From positions 1-33,487 of the forward strand of contig CALSCQ010002532.1 of NCBI GenBank assembly GCA_943704525.1: a stretch of DNA of 33,487 nt. The letters run 5' to 3'. The stretch comes from Pigoraptor vietnamica (Eukaryota; Opisthokonta; Filasterea). The position numbers and the translations under genes were made by a program. The notes below the pieces were generated by a model. The model did not search any database. It was not told where the DNA came from and was given only the letters and a program-made list of their open reading frames with translations. This document shows, one piece after another, positions 8,697 through 24,200 of the stretch (the first letter of the stretch is position 1; each line of letters begins with the position of its first letter).

Positions 8697-11541
8697 TCAA
8701 ATGTCTTCTTTCGCGTCGGCCATCGGGAAGCGCATTATGCGACGACGAACTGCATGCAACCCCATCCACGCCGGCAGTGAAGCAACGTCCTCGTCCTCAC
8801 GCAGCCGACGCAGCTCAAGGCGCACGGCGGCAAGCAGCTCGGCGGCGCTCCCGCGTTCGCGCGGAGCCTCGGAGGACATGCGCTTGACCAACGACTGAAA
8901 CATGCGCCATTCGTCGTCCTCGTTCACGTCGTACGCCTTGCGGTACATCTTGTTCGCTGTAATGCCGAGACCGTAGAGATCCGACTCGGGGCAGCTGTAG
9001 CCGTTGTAAGCCGCTGTCTCCGGTGGAATGTAACCCTGCTCAGTATGGACGAGGGCGTGAGGGTCACTGAGGCGAGAAGCAGCAGGTCAAGGCAGCTATC
9101 GCTATCAAACAGAATGCTTACCCGTGTGCCGGCACCACTTTCCGCCACAATCCCGTCCGCCCCCAGTGGCGCCGCGAGGTCAAAGTCGACGAGACGCCAG
9201 CGCGCGGCTTGCCAGTCAAACAGCACGCACGAGGGCTTGATATCCCGGTGGACGATGCCGGCTGCATGGAGAGTGCACAGCGCCTCCAGGGCGTCGCGGA
9301 GAAAGCACAGCCCCTGCAGTCAGCAGACAGAGGGTTTGAACAAATGAATGAACAGAACTGCGGTGCCCAAAAGGGCGTAACAATCACCTTTTCTCGCAAC
9401 TGTCCCGGTACTCACCATGACGGGCGATGCCTTCCGGGTCGGCTCTTCAGCATCAAGCCAGTCCAGCAGGAGGGCGTAGTGGCCTGGGTGCGCCTCATCC
9501 ACCACGCACCCGCGGAAGTAGCCGAAAGCGTCGTGCTCCGACAGCTGCCGCAGGACGGCAATCTCGTGCGGGCAGCGACCATGCTTAACCACGAGAGCAA
9601 ACTGACCTTGCTCACCGCCGTCGACAAACCACACATGCGTCCGCTTCGACTGTGAAAGAAGGGAAAGGGAGTGAGCGAGTGACTGCGCGCCTGCGTGCGT
9701 GTGTGTTTGCGTGTGTGTGCGTGTGTGCGTGCGTGTGTGTGTGTGCGAAGCACGGAACCGACTGCACGATCTGAAACGAAAAGGCACACCGTGAAGATTT
9801 TGCGCGGCATGATTGAAAGCCCGGCGGTCGACAGGCAGGCACCGAGGAGCCGATCGACAATCCGAGAATCCGCGTCACGGTCGCTGCTTGCGCCAGAGTA
9901 GCCGCTGTCGCTCCCGCGCACCACGCAGTGGAACCGGCCGCGCCCATCGAAGACAACGACCCCGCCTTTCTCCTTCCTCGCGCCCGCACTCCCATCCTCC
10001 GTGCAAGAGCCGTCCGCAGAGGAAGAAGGACCACATGCAGCGCGCTTCCCGCCGGCCCCATCACCAGTGCCGTGGGTGGCACGCTTGCCCGACCCCCTGG
10101 CCTCGTCCCCGGATGGGCCAGGACCGGCACTACCGCCGCGGTTGCGGCTGCCGCTGCCACCGTCCTTGCTGCGCTGTGTGTCATGCGAAGTGCCACCACC
10201 GGCCGCGCCGCCGGGGCTAGTCGTCGGGTCCGACATATCTGTGGCCTGCGCACGTTTGAGCACGCGCGGCGCCGCGGGGGTCCACACACTACCGATGTCG
10301 GGAGGAACGTACGGATGGAGAAACGATGTGGGGGCCTTCCTCAGTACACGCGCACGCCTCGCTTTGGCGTAACGATCGCAAAGAACGGCGTTAGCGTTCG
10401 CGATCCGCTCGCACCACTCCGCCAGGTCCGCGAGTCCCGTCCCGTCCCACTCGTCGTCACTGCGAAGGTCGATCGAAGCGACCGACTCGTGGTAAAGCGA
10501 GACCGCGGTGACCGTCTGCGTCGCTCTGTCGTGATGAGCTATATGCGGGGTCACGGCGACAACCTCGGCAGTAAATTCCGATATCAGGAGCGCGTAAAAG
10601 CGGAGCGTCGACAGGTCTCCTGTCTCCAGGCCGGCAAGGCGGAAGAGGTGGTACTCCGCGACAAGACGCAGCATGCAAGCCACCTTCTTCCCGTCCTTGT
10701 GATCGTAAACAGGGTTGCGGGCGGTCGGAGCCACTTCGGCGAGGAAAAACGGGGCTTTCGTGCGATGCGCAAACCCCACAAAGTCGACGTAACGCTCCGA
10801 CACCGACGAGCCCAAGTTCTTCAGGCCCCATTGCGGCTCGATCGCGTTGTACGTTCCTGAAGGAAGGAGAAATGCGCGCACGAGCGACATCCACAGGACG
10901 TGAATTCGGAACTCCGGCGCACACTGATCCGCACTGCCGCTGTCGAATTGCCACAGAGCCTCCACGGCGCGGTCGACGGCTTGCAGCACGAGCTCCTTTT
11001 GCGCTGCGAAAGCCGAGTTGAGAGGGACGTTGTCCCTGGTAACCTGATAGATAATGCGCACCAGGCTCTGCAGGGCGTCCGCATTCCGGGCGTCCTTCGC
11101 CAGAGCGCTACGAAGCGACGCGCATATCTCGTCCCCCGTAAAAGTGAGCGGGTTTCGCGCCATCCCGTCGTTCTCGACACCCTTCCTCGCCTCAGTCACC
11201 ACAGCGCGCCCCTTGACGATGAGCTCATTCGTCGACCCCCTCTGTCGCTCGAGAAAGATCCTCGCACGCACGATGTTGCGCCACATCAAGTAGTCGCATC
11301 GGCGAAGAAAGCTGCAGTTCAGCACACGAGAATAAGAAACCGAAACGCACACATTATACATACACATGTGCACTCTTCAAAGAGACGAGTGAACTGAGAC
11401 TCACCCGTCATTGACGTCCTGCTCCTTCGTTTTCTTCTCTTCCGCTCCCTCTGCTGCACTGCCATCTTTGGACGCCGGCGGCCGCTCAGCGTTAAGGACG
11501 GCTTGGCACGCTCTGATAATCTCGAAGTCTGGCAGCGCCAT
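8697..11541 (-). CDS. Kinase-like protein with nuclease-like N-terminus, Crinkler-type
   Basis: Exons, minus strand: 11541-11405, 11311-9790, 9649-9416, 9313-9122 and 9035-8697, giving 807 residues in consistent phase. Residues about 60-330 are a globular domain with YVDFVGF, PFFLAEVAP and DHKDGKK. This recalls the restriction-endonuclease-like fold found in Crinkler/RHS-type effectors, although the usual E-x-K reads E-V-A. A Gly/Ser-rich linker of about 85 residues follows (about 375-460). The C-terminal protein-kinase fold has VVK at about 575, the alpha-C Glu at about 582, HRDIKPS with Asp about 655, DFD in place of DFG at about 674, and GYIPPE. The usual Asn after HRD-K is Cys. ATP binding is plausible; full activity is uncertain. 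The start is uncertain: MALPDF is the first Met of the open exon and a possible acceptor lies just upstream. Effector-like function is inferred from architecture only. Confidence 0.72.
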
Positions 11542-12024
11542 TGTCGACGCACTCGCTGAAAACGTGGGCGAGAACGAACCGCAGTCAGACTTCAGCATAG
11601 CAGTGTGACATGTGGCGTGACTGCATACATCAGCACAGAATTCTGTACGCGACACTTGCCGGCCTCCTCGTTATAGCTGAAAAAGTACGTCTTGTTTCTG
11701 TCAAGAACCACGACCCCACGCACGATTGTCGCCTCGCTCATGTCGAGTGTTTCGAGGCCGTCCTTCGCTTTGACCTCCTCGCTGAGCGTTCTACAATGCG
11801 CATGCAAGAACGTCACTGCCGTGCACCGTTAAGTTGGCTTCGGCGTAACGCTTTTCAGCAACTCCTTGTCAACATAGTCGGGTATGCCATTCAGCAAATA
11901 GCGATACTTCGCCCCGGCCATGGTATAACGCTGCGCGTTTCGGCAAAGTAAAATGAAAAGGTGATAAGACGGATTAGTGTCGTTTCGAAAAACAAAATTT
12001 GAATTTCAGTGCGCGCCGAACATT

Positions 12025-12089
12025 GGGCATCCGGGGTAGTTTGGAAAACTATTTCGCCGATTTCTCGGAATATATTCATCAGTTGTAAC
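12025..12089. repeat. Dispersed flank block, copy B
   Basis: Shares an exact 15-mer with 8394-8408 and a following CTCGGAAT-TATT segment. It lacks about 20 bases of the middle part of copy A, including the E-box. It lies about 480 bases upstream of the kinase start codon. Confidence 0.65.
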
Positions 12090-12215
12090 GCAGACCTTGG
12101 CAGAGGCTGTTACTGTAGTTTAGAGCCGCTCTAAGAGCCCTTGGCCTCTGCCAGAACGTACATTGTACCCCGCACGACTCGCGCAGTGGCCGCCTAGCTT
12201 CGCTGTAACACGTTT

Positions 12216-12861
12216 CGCCCGGCCGAGGGAATAAATTGTTCGCAAGGGGCTCGACTGGAAAAGAAAAGCTATGCCATTCCGGCACTGGCTAAGTGAGCAC
12301 CGTTCAGTGGGTCCGACACTCGCGTCAAAACTGATAGGCTCTTGCAAGTAACCTGAGCAATTGGGCACTTTCCAAGCCAGAGTGCGCGCACCACTCGTTG
12401 CGCCTCCATCTTCTTGACTTTCTGCAGAGGGCGAGAGAGGGAACAACAAGAAGTGGGTGCACCCCAACGAAGGGAACAAGTGCTCGTGCGACGTCCTCGT
12501 TGAGTTGCCTATTGTGCACGAACGCAATAGCCGGCTTCGCCGTTTCTTCTAGACAACACGGAGGTGTCAACGCACATAGCCGTTCTTCGCCCCATCCGAG
12601 GGAATAAAAAACCAGTGCGAGCGCGTTAATACGTTGGCCAGGCTAAAGCATCGCATTCACTGCTCCTCTTTGGTCCGGCACTGCGCCATTGCGCCCTTTC
12701 GCCACCACATTACGCGCCCCACTCGATTGCGTCTCCTCCCCCGCACACCCCAACCCGATCTTCTTGACTTTCTGCTAAGAGCCTGAGAAGGGCACATAAA
12801 GAGGGGTGCCCCAACTTGTCGCCTGCCGCTGAACAACCAATCAAAGGGGCTCGTGCGACGG
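12216..12861. repeat. Degenerate tandem duplication, period about 350-375 bases
   Basis: Matching landmarks recur in the same order: CCGAGGGAATAAA at about 12222 and 12596; GGTCCGACACT-like at about 12309 and 12670; ATCTTCTTGACTTTCTGC at about 12408 and 12759; then a G/A-rich stretch, GGGTGCACCCCAA or GGGGTGCCCCAA, and CTCGTGCGACG at about 12482 and 12849. The copies differ at many positions, so the duplication is old. No coding content is evident. Confidence 0.6.
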
Positions 12862-13009
12862 CATCCGCCAATGGAGTGCGCTGGAAGATGGAGAAAGGAC
12901 TGGGTTGTAAATTGAATTTGCGTGAAAGTTGTGCCTGGAGTTCAAGTTAAATGCACGGTCGAGTCACCCTGTCTCAGGCGACCGGTGATTGACCAATCGG
13001 AAGCTGGGA

Positions 13010-13075
13010 AATCACGTGCCACGAAAATTTGAAAAGTTATTTTATCACATGCCAGATTTATTACATCAGGCAATT
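13010..13075. repeat. Dispersed flank block, weak copy C
   Basis: Contains AATCACGTG, AAAATTTGAA and GATTTATTACATCAGG, each similar to parts of copies A and B. GTGGACAGTCCATGAA follows at 13112-13127, matching 15 of 16 bases at 8626-8641 in the same relative order. It lies about 430 bases upstream of ATP-citrate lyase. Confidence 0.45.
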
Positions 13076-13409
13076 TGTATGAATATTCTATGAATGTTTA
13101 TTTATTAATGAGTGGACAGTCCATGAAACACGTCAGCCTTGCGACCGCAAATTTGGGTGCTCCACTTTCGGACACATGTGTCGGAGTAGCTTTGCGGCAC
13201 TCCCTCACGCACACGCACACACACACACACACACACACTCGCATCTTTCTCCCACTTCGCTGCTGCGGCGTGTGTGTGTGTATGCGTGTGTGCGCGTGCG
13301 TGTCTGTGTGAGCTGTGAGTGTGTGTGTGGCATGCCCACAGGCTACCCCTTCCAAGTTGCAGCTACCACTCGGCGGATCCACTTTATTGCAATGCCACGA
13401 AACATCGCG

Positions 13410-13439
13410 TGACGTCGGCATCTCTTTCGGAAATTTGAA
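13410..13439 (+). promoter_or_regulatory. CRE-like TGACGTCG and AAATTTGAA upstream of ATP-citrate lyase
   Basis: TGACGTCG (13410-13417) and AAATTTGAA (13431-13439) lie 60-90 bases before the ATP-citrate lyase start codon. AAATTTGAA occurs four times in the window (8413, 11995, 13025, 13431), each time in a 5' flank. Its role as a core promoter element is inferred. Confidence 0.4.
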
Positions 13440-13499
13440 AAACAAGCAACACTTTCCAGTTCCAACTTCGTTTCCACCCTTCGGCGTTCACAGACAACC

Positions 13500-18196
<4,697 letters not shown>

Positions 18197-18731
18197 AAGC
18201 GAATACGTGCGTGCGTCTGGCGCGTGGGGCGTTTGCGTGCGCGTTCAAGTAAAGGCACAATTTGACATGTCCGCTCTTCAGCAGAGGAATTATTTTTGCC
18301 AACACTCCAAAGTAGTCTGGTCCCTCTGCACGTGAAACGGAAGATGCGCTCATTCAAGCGACAGAAACAATAGTCCTTTGCCTCGCTGCGCCCTGTCAGC
18401 CCTTCATGAAACGTCGTTTGTGTGAACGGTTCAACATTCATTTCGGCACAAAGGCGATAACGCGGGTGCGGGGGGGCGATTGACAAGGGCGAACCCTTGG
18501 CAGCCGACCGACCGCCCCGACTTAAAGACACGCAACGAATAGACACGCAACACAAACGCGCAGCGATTATGTACACAAAACTATTTACACCCCTCCACGG
18601 GAGCGTGTGGAGGGTGTTGTCGATCCGCGGCCGAGCTGGCGGAGGTGGCATGAAGCGCGCAATGGTCAACACTGGACATCACGCCGCCTCCACACGCGCG
18701 CCGGCTGCTCACGACCGTTGTTCGTGCTCCT
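18197..18731. other. Convergent 3' spacer between ACLY and the bZIP gene
   Basis: No gene or family resemblance seen. It should hold the 3' untranslated regions of both flanking genes. No clear AATAAA signal is visible for either gene. Confidence 0.6.
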
Positions 18732-19649
18732 TCACAGGGGCGTGAGCTCGACAATCGGCGCGGGCACCTCGCACGAGTCCGACTCGACGGCGCGGCCCAC
18801 GAACGAAGGGTCGTCGGTGAGGCGAGACGACGTGTCAGAGACGGCTTCTCCAATGAGCAGCGTGTCCGTCGGCATCCCGCGCAGGCGTCCCAGCTCCGCC
18901 ATGAGCTCGGCGTTGCGGCGCTCGAGGTCCTGGATGCGCGCCTCCATCGAGTCGCGCGAGGCAACAAACTGCTGCACCTTCTCCTCGAGGCTGCGGACGT
19001 ACTCTTTCTTCTTGCGGCGAGCCTCCTTGGCGCTGCGGCGGTTCTTCTCCAGCTTCGTCTCGTTGCGAATGTCCGCGGCCGTCGGGGTGCCGACAAACTT
19101 GGGACGCCCGGCACCCTTGCGCTTGGCGGCGGCGGCAGCGGCCACGAGCTGTTGCTGCTGGGCCAGGAGCGACGAATGCGCAGCGAGCGCAAGGACGGGG
19201 GCCGACGAGACGAGGTTCTGGACGGCGGCGCTCACGACCGGCTTGACAGCCTCCGGCGCCTTGCCCTTGGGCGACGTCTTCTTGCTGTAGGGCTTCGACG
19301 ACTCCTTGACCGACACGCGCGAGGCGGTGGGGATCTTTCCGGTCGTCGGCATCGAGAAGAGGGGCTGCTGGAGGGGGGCGAGCGAGGCCTTGGACGAGAT
19401 GCGCAGCTGCTGGTCCTGCATGAGCGCGTTCTTCACAACGTCGAGGTCCGGCGACTGCGGAACGCTCGTCGCGAGCACGTCCGAAGGCGCGTAAATGTTC
19501 ATCATGAGGGGGTCGTGCGAGAACATGTCCTCCGGTTCAAAGAGGCTGCCGAAGCCGACGCCGTCGCCGCCGCCGCCGAGGTACGGGTTCGCGTCGTCCG
19601 GGGGCGACCACATCGGCGCCTGCGAGTCCATGTCGAGCGGGTTCCACAT
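18732..19649 (-). CDS. CREB/ATF-like bZIP transcription factor
   Basis: A single open exon of 305 residues, the only intronless gene here. The start is the first Met (MWNPLDMDSQ). The N-terminal 190 residues are low-complexity and acidic to Pro/Ser-rich, typical of an activation region, with a glutamine-alanine stretch (AQQQQLVAAAAAAKRK) just before the DNA-binding part. The basic region, about 196-218, reads KNRRSAKEARRKKKEY, close to CREB's KNREAARECRRKKKEY. The zipper has six heptad positions (Leu, Phe, Met, Leu, Leu, Leu) at about 222-257. It should bind TGACGTCA-type sites as a dimer in the nucleus. There is no clear kinase-inducible domain like that of animal CREB. The bZIP identity is firm; the subfamily is probable. 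Confidence 0.92.
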   Translation of the reverse strand: MWNPLDMDSQAPMWSPPDDANPYLGGGGDGVGFGSLFEPEDMFSHDPLMMNIYAPSDVLATSVPQSPDLDVVKNALMQDQQLRISSKASLAPLQQPLFSMPTTGKIPTASRVSVKESSKPYSKKTSPKGKAPEAVKPVVSAAVQNLVSSAPVLALAAHSSLLAQQQQLVAAAAAAKRKGAGRPKFVGTPTAADIRNETKLEKNRRSAKEARRKKKEYVRSLEEKVQQFVASRDSMEARIQDLERRNAELMAELGRLRGMPTDTLLIGEAVSDTSSRLTDDPSFVGRAVESDSCEVPAPIVELTPL

Positions 19650-21218
19650 TTTCCCTTCTCGCTTGCTTCCTCGCCGGGAGGTGTTACAAGGAGGAGGGGA
19701 TGCGGTGCCTCGGTTAATCGGGCGACGATTAACGCCGCGCCGAGTAACGAAGACCGAGCGCGGAAAAAAAGGAGAGACCTTGCGGCGCTCTGGGAAAGGC
19801 TTTAGGGCAGTGTCCCTATGAGCCTAGAACACGACACGCGCCCTGCAAAAAATTGCTACGGGAAGTAACACGCGCGAGAGGGCCGTCACACTCGCCGGCC
19901 GCTCACAACGACGCGCGAAGCACCAACGGGTTCTCGACCACTCGTCGGGGCGACAATGACCATATTGCTTTGGCGACGAAGACTTTGGGCGTAAAGCGCG
20001 CGACTTGGAGGGAAAAAAAGAGCGACCTCCAACGACCGAAAACGCCGACGGACGATGCACGCACGAAATGGAAGTCACCGCTCGTCGAAAATGTGAGGAT
20101 CCGCGCGCGCAAAAGGCCCTGTCGAGCACGAGAGCAGAGAGGGACTTGCGGTCGCGTGAAGGAGCCAAAGAGGGAGGGGGAGGGCGTGGAAGGGACGGAA
20201 AGTTCGGAGAGCGAGTGGAAGTGGGGGGGACACGGAGCAAAGTAGCCGCGTTCCGAACGTATTCGCCAACAAGGGAGCCGTTTGCCAATGCGCAGACCCC
20301 ACTTACCAAAATTAAGCCACGGAACTCTGCAGAAAGGACGAGAGGGAAAGAGAGGGAAAGAGGGAGAGAGAGAGAGGAGGAGGGGGATGCGCGCACACAC
20401 ACACAGCGCACCGTGCCAGTTCGCGGAAGGCTCGTGCCGGATTTGGGGAATTGGGACGAGTGAAAGGGGCGACTGGCCGTGCGAGTGAGTGTGTCCGCGT
20501 GCGGCGAATCTTCGGCGGGATGCCATACATTTTTCATAGTGAAGAGGGCGAAAAATAACGCCTAATAAAAATTATTTTTGCATTATTTTTACAACTTTTT
20601 TTTCATTGATAAAAATATTTTTTTTTTTCCCATTTTTTTGCCCTTTTCTTTTTGTGTGCCCAAAAAAAGAAACTTCTCCATTGCAACGGGCCCTCCACAA
20701 CGGTGGCTAAAAATTATTTCACTATGGAAAATGTATGAAATTTCTCATTTATTACGCGCTCCACATCGCCAAAAGCCCGTCATTGAAAATGTGATGATGC
20801 TGGCACAAAATCTTGCGAGATCTCGCAAAGATGGAAAACAGCCACTCCACTTTGGTCCACTTGTATTGTGGAGCACACAGAAGGCCCACTGAACATTCCG
20901 AGGGAAAGAATGCTGCGCAGCCCCAGTGCCAGTGCACGGGCGTCCCCATGGTGCGGTCTTGGCAGGTTTCGCGGTGGACTCACTACAACAACATTGGGGC
21001 TTGTGATTGTTGTCTGCTCGCGAAGCGCTCCCTGGTTTTTGTGCAAGCGACATGTGGTTACACGGCAACGAGACCACAGACCAATTGTTACCGATGTTTT
21101 GCTGGAACCAAACGTTGGTTTCATGATACATCCTAGACAACGGCGCGCTTTCATCACGGCGATGACACTCCAGCCAACAACGTTTCATGATATATATTAG
21201 AGAATGGCACGATTTTCA
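19650..21218. other. 5' flank of the bZIP gene and 3' flank of the copper ATPase gene
   Basis: No gene is supported. From 19650 to about 20530 the sequence is GC-rich with a GA-rich purine block (about 20335-20390), probably bZIP 5' untranslated region and promoter. From about 20545 to 20760 it is strongly A+T-rich with T-runs, unlike its surroundings. A 16-base palindrome lies at 20813-20828 and a 64-base tandem duplication begins at 21119. Confidence 0.55.
20813..20828. promoter_or_regulatory. Perfect 16-base palindrome TTGCGAGATCTCGCAA
   Basis: Both halves match exactly around a centre between 20820 and 20821. With one extra A the symmetry continues into ATCTT and AAGAT. It lies in the spacer and is a possible dimeric factor site. 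The function is unknown. Confidence 0.45.
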
Positions 21219-21246
21219 TCACGGCGAAGACACGCCAGCCTCGCCC
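21119..21246 (+). repeat. 64-base tandem duplication covering the ATPase stop codon
   Basis: Units begin TTTCATGATA at 21119 and 21183 and share TTTCATCACGGCGA and GACAC-CCAGCC. The second unit contains the last codons and the stop of the copper ATPase; the first lies in its 3' flank. The copies differ at roughly a fifth of positions. Confidence 0.75.
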
Positions 21247-24200
21247 ATCTCCGCAGCCTGGAGTTCAAACTCACTGCCGCGCACGAGGTTGAATCGACTG
21301 TCGCCCAGCCTCGAGTATCCGCGCGACGCGTTCGTGAGGCGGAGACCGCACATGCCGCAAAGGCTAGAGAGGAACAGTTGCAAGAGGACGCACGAGCTCA
21401 TGCAGCATGCCATTGCGCCGATGAAGGGGCCGTCGGCGCACATGACACGCAGCATTTCCGAGAGCGTCTTCGCGGGCGGCGGGCGGTCGTAACCTTCTTC
21501 GTTGTCCTCGTCGAACGTCGGGCGCTTGTACCGGCGCAAGAGAAGCGACGACAGCACGACGCTGACCGATGAGAACGCCATCGCAGCGCTGGCGTACATG
21601 GGCTGGAGAGTGATGCCGGCGGGGACCAGGAGGCCGGCCGCGATCGGAACGCCGATAATGTTGTACATGGTGGCCCACGCAAAGTTCCAGCGGATGCGCA
21701 TGACCGTCTTGCGGCTCAAATCGATCGCGACGGGGACGTCGCAGAGGTCGTCGCGAATAAGCACAATGTCCGCCGTCTCCATGGCCACGTCCGTGCCGCT
21801 GCCAATAGCAATGCCGAGGTCCGCCTGCGAACAACAAAGGGAGAGGGACTACCGTGAGGACGTGCATACGAGGTCATCGCATTCGTAATTTCCGAAACAA
21901 CACCAGAACCAATCAGAAAAAAAAAAAAAAAAAAAAAAAAAAGGCAACCGAGACCGCACCTGCGCCAGCGCGGGCGAATCGTTGATGCCATCGCCGACCA
22001 TGGCAACGACCTCCCCTTTCTCCTGCAGCTTGCGCACGTAGTCCGCCTTCTGCCCTGGAAGCACCTCCGCGTACACTGTGTCGATCTCGAGTGCGTGGGC
22101 AATCGTCGTCGCCGTGCGCGAGTTGTCTCCCGTCATCATCGCAACGCGCAGCCCCATCGACTTTAGCGCCGAAATCGCAGCGGCAGCCGATGGCTTGGGA
22201 GCGTCCGTCGCGGCCAATATGCCCACAACGACGCCGTCGAATGCGCAGAGGATGCCGGTCTTGCCCTCCTTCTCGAGCGCGGCGAGTTCGTCGCTCCCCT
22301 CTTGTGGCACCTCGCACCCGTTGCGCTCCATCCACGCACGGTTGCCAGCGAGCACCACGGACGTTCCAACGCGGCAACGCACGCCGGACCCAGGCACCGC
22401 CTCGAAATCCTGGGCGGGAACGGGAAACTGCGAGCGCGCGACGCCGAGAGCACGGAGCCCGGCGCGCGCAAATGTCGCGACGGCAACTCCGATAGGGTGC
22501 TCACTGCCCTCCTCGGCCGCGCCCATCACCTCGAAGAACCGGCGCCGCATCGCGACGAGCGACTGTGCGCGTTCCTCCGAGGCGAATTCGACGGGATTAT
22601 CCGGGATAACTTCGCCCGTGGGACTCACCGACACGGTCATCCCCGGACCCCCGAACAACCGGCAGTTCGTCACCACGGGGCAACCCGCCGTCAGCGTTCC
22701 GGTCTTGTCGAACACCACCGTCGTCACGGCGTGCGCGCGCTCGAGGGGCTCGCCGCCCTTGATGAGGATGCCGTTCTTCGCACCGACGCCCGTGCCCACC
22801 ATCACGGCGGTCGGCGTCGCCAGACCCAGCGCGCAGGGACAGGCGATCACTAGCACAGAAATCGCGAAGAGCAGCGAGTGGCGAAACGGCGTCGACATCT
22901 CGGGAACGGACGCCACGTGCGTGGAAGTAAGCACAATCCACACGGTGAAGGTCAGCAGCGAGAGACAGATGATGGCCGGCACGAACCGAGCGGACACGCG
23001 GTCCGCGTATCGCTGAATGGGCGCCTTGCTCGTCTGCGCGGACTCCACGAGGCGCACAATCTGTGCCAGCGTCGTGTCTCCGCCGACGCGCGTCGCCCGC
23101 AGGTGAAGCATGCCATTTCGACTCACTGTGCCACCGATCACCTCGTCGCCGACCTTCTTCGTTACAGGAACCGACTCGCCCGTGATCATCGACTCATCGA
23201 CCATCGATGTACCAAAGACAATAACGCCGTCGACAGGGATTTTGGCCCCGGGGACGACCTGCGGACAGGCACGAGGCGTGAGATGGGACGCGCTATTATT
23301 TCTCCAAACGAAAATGTAAGCAATATGAACAAACTCTGCCAAAAGCGGAATCGGAGTGCGCACCTTTAGCACGTCGCCCTTTTGCACGAGCTCCGAGTCG
23401 ATAAACTCCTCCTTCACAACCGCACCGGACACATCACACGTGAGCAAAACAGCCGTCGGCGGCTTCAGCTGGCACAGGAACGTCAGCGCTTCCGACGTCT
23501 TGCCCTTGGCAACGTGCTCGAGCACTCGTCCAAGACTCACGAAGGCGAAGAGCATCGGCGCAGTTTCGAAGAACGTCGAGTGCGCGTGCGTCATCGATGC
23601 GTTCCCGATGGCCACCGCGTACACGATCGCAAAGACCGAGTAAAAGTACGAGCACGTCGAGCCGAGCGCGATGAGGACGTCCATGTTGGCAGAGCCGTGC
23701 CGAAGCGAGAGAATTGCCGAGCGGTAGAAGCGCCACCCGACGAAAATCTGCGCCGGCGTCGACAGGAGGAGTAGGATGACGTTCTGCACCGTCAGTCCCG
23801 GGATCACCTCCTCCAGGAGTATCTTCTCGCCAACCGCAAAACGCGGCACGATCATGTTCACGATCATGATGGGTACCGCAAACGCAAACGACAGATAGAC
23901 CAAAAGCCGCCACATGCGCAGCTCGTCGTGTCCGCCCGTCGCTGACTCGCCCTCCCGCGCGAGGGAGGCCGTGTACCCCATCCCCTCGATGGCCGCGATA
24001 ATGTCACGAGGACCCACGACGTTCGCGTCGTACTTGACCAGCGCCGAACCGGGCGTGAGAGCGACCGACGCAGACGAAACGCCGTGCACCTTCGCCAACG
24101 CCGTCTCGATCGAGTGAACGCAGCTCGCGCACGTCATGCCGCCGACGACGAGGCGCAGCTCGCCCTGCTGGACCTCCTTCACCACCTCGGCACCAAACCC

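Larger units (their letters stand above)
11542..13499. other. Repeat-bearing spacer between the kinase gene and ATP-citrate lyase
   Basis: Two short open stretches on the minus strand, 11639-11816 and about 11832-11921, lie just upstream of the kinase gene. I could not connect them to it by any convincing splice arrangement and leave them unassigned. The rest holds dispersed block copy B (12025-12089), a degenerate tandem duplication of about 360 bases (12216-12861), block copy C (about 13010-13075), a (CA)n run near 13211-13238 and the ATP-citrate lyase promoter. No reverse transcriptase, transposase or integrase signature was seen. Confidence 0.6.

Noticed and set aside
11592-11951. Short open stretches on the minus strand upstream of the kinase gene
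   Set aside because: No family resemblance and no convincing splice link to the kinase gene, so they are described in the spacer entry and not called as a gene.
19824-20537. Minus-strand open frames of 207-237 codons upstream of the bZIP gene
   Set aside because: Two overlapping frames of equal length over the same GA-rich sequence, Ser/Pro/Leu-rich with no recognisable domain; more likely 5' leader and promoter.
20745-21188. Small open frames in the spacer before the copper ATPase
   Set aside because: Several frames on both strands compete. None shows domain features, signal sequence or consistent splice sites.
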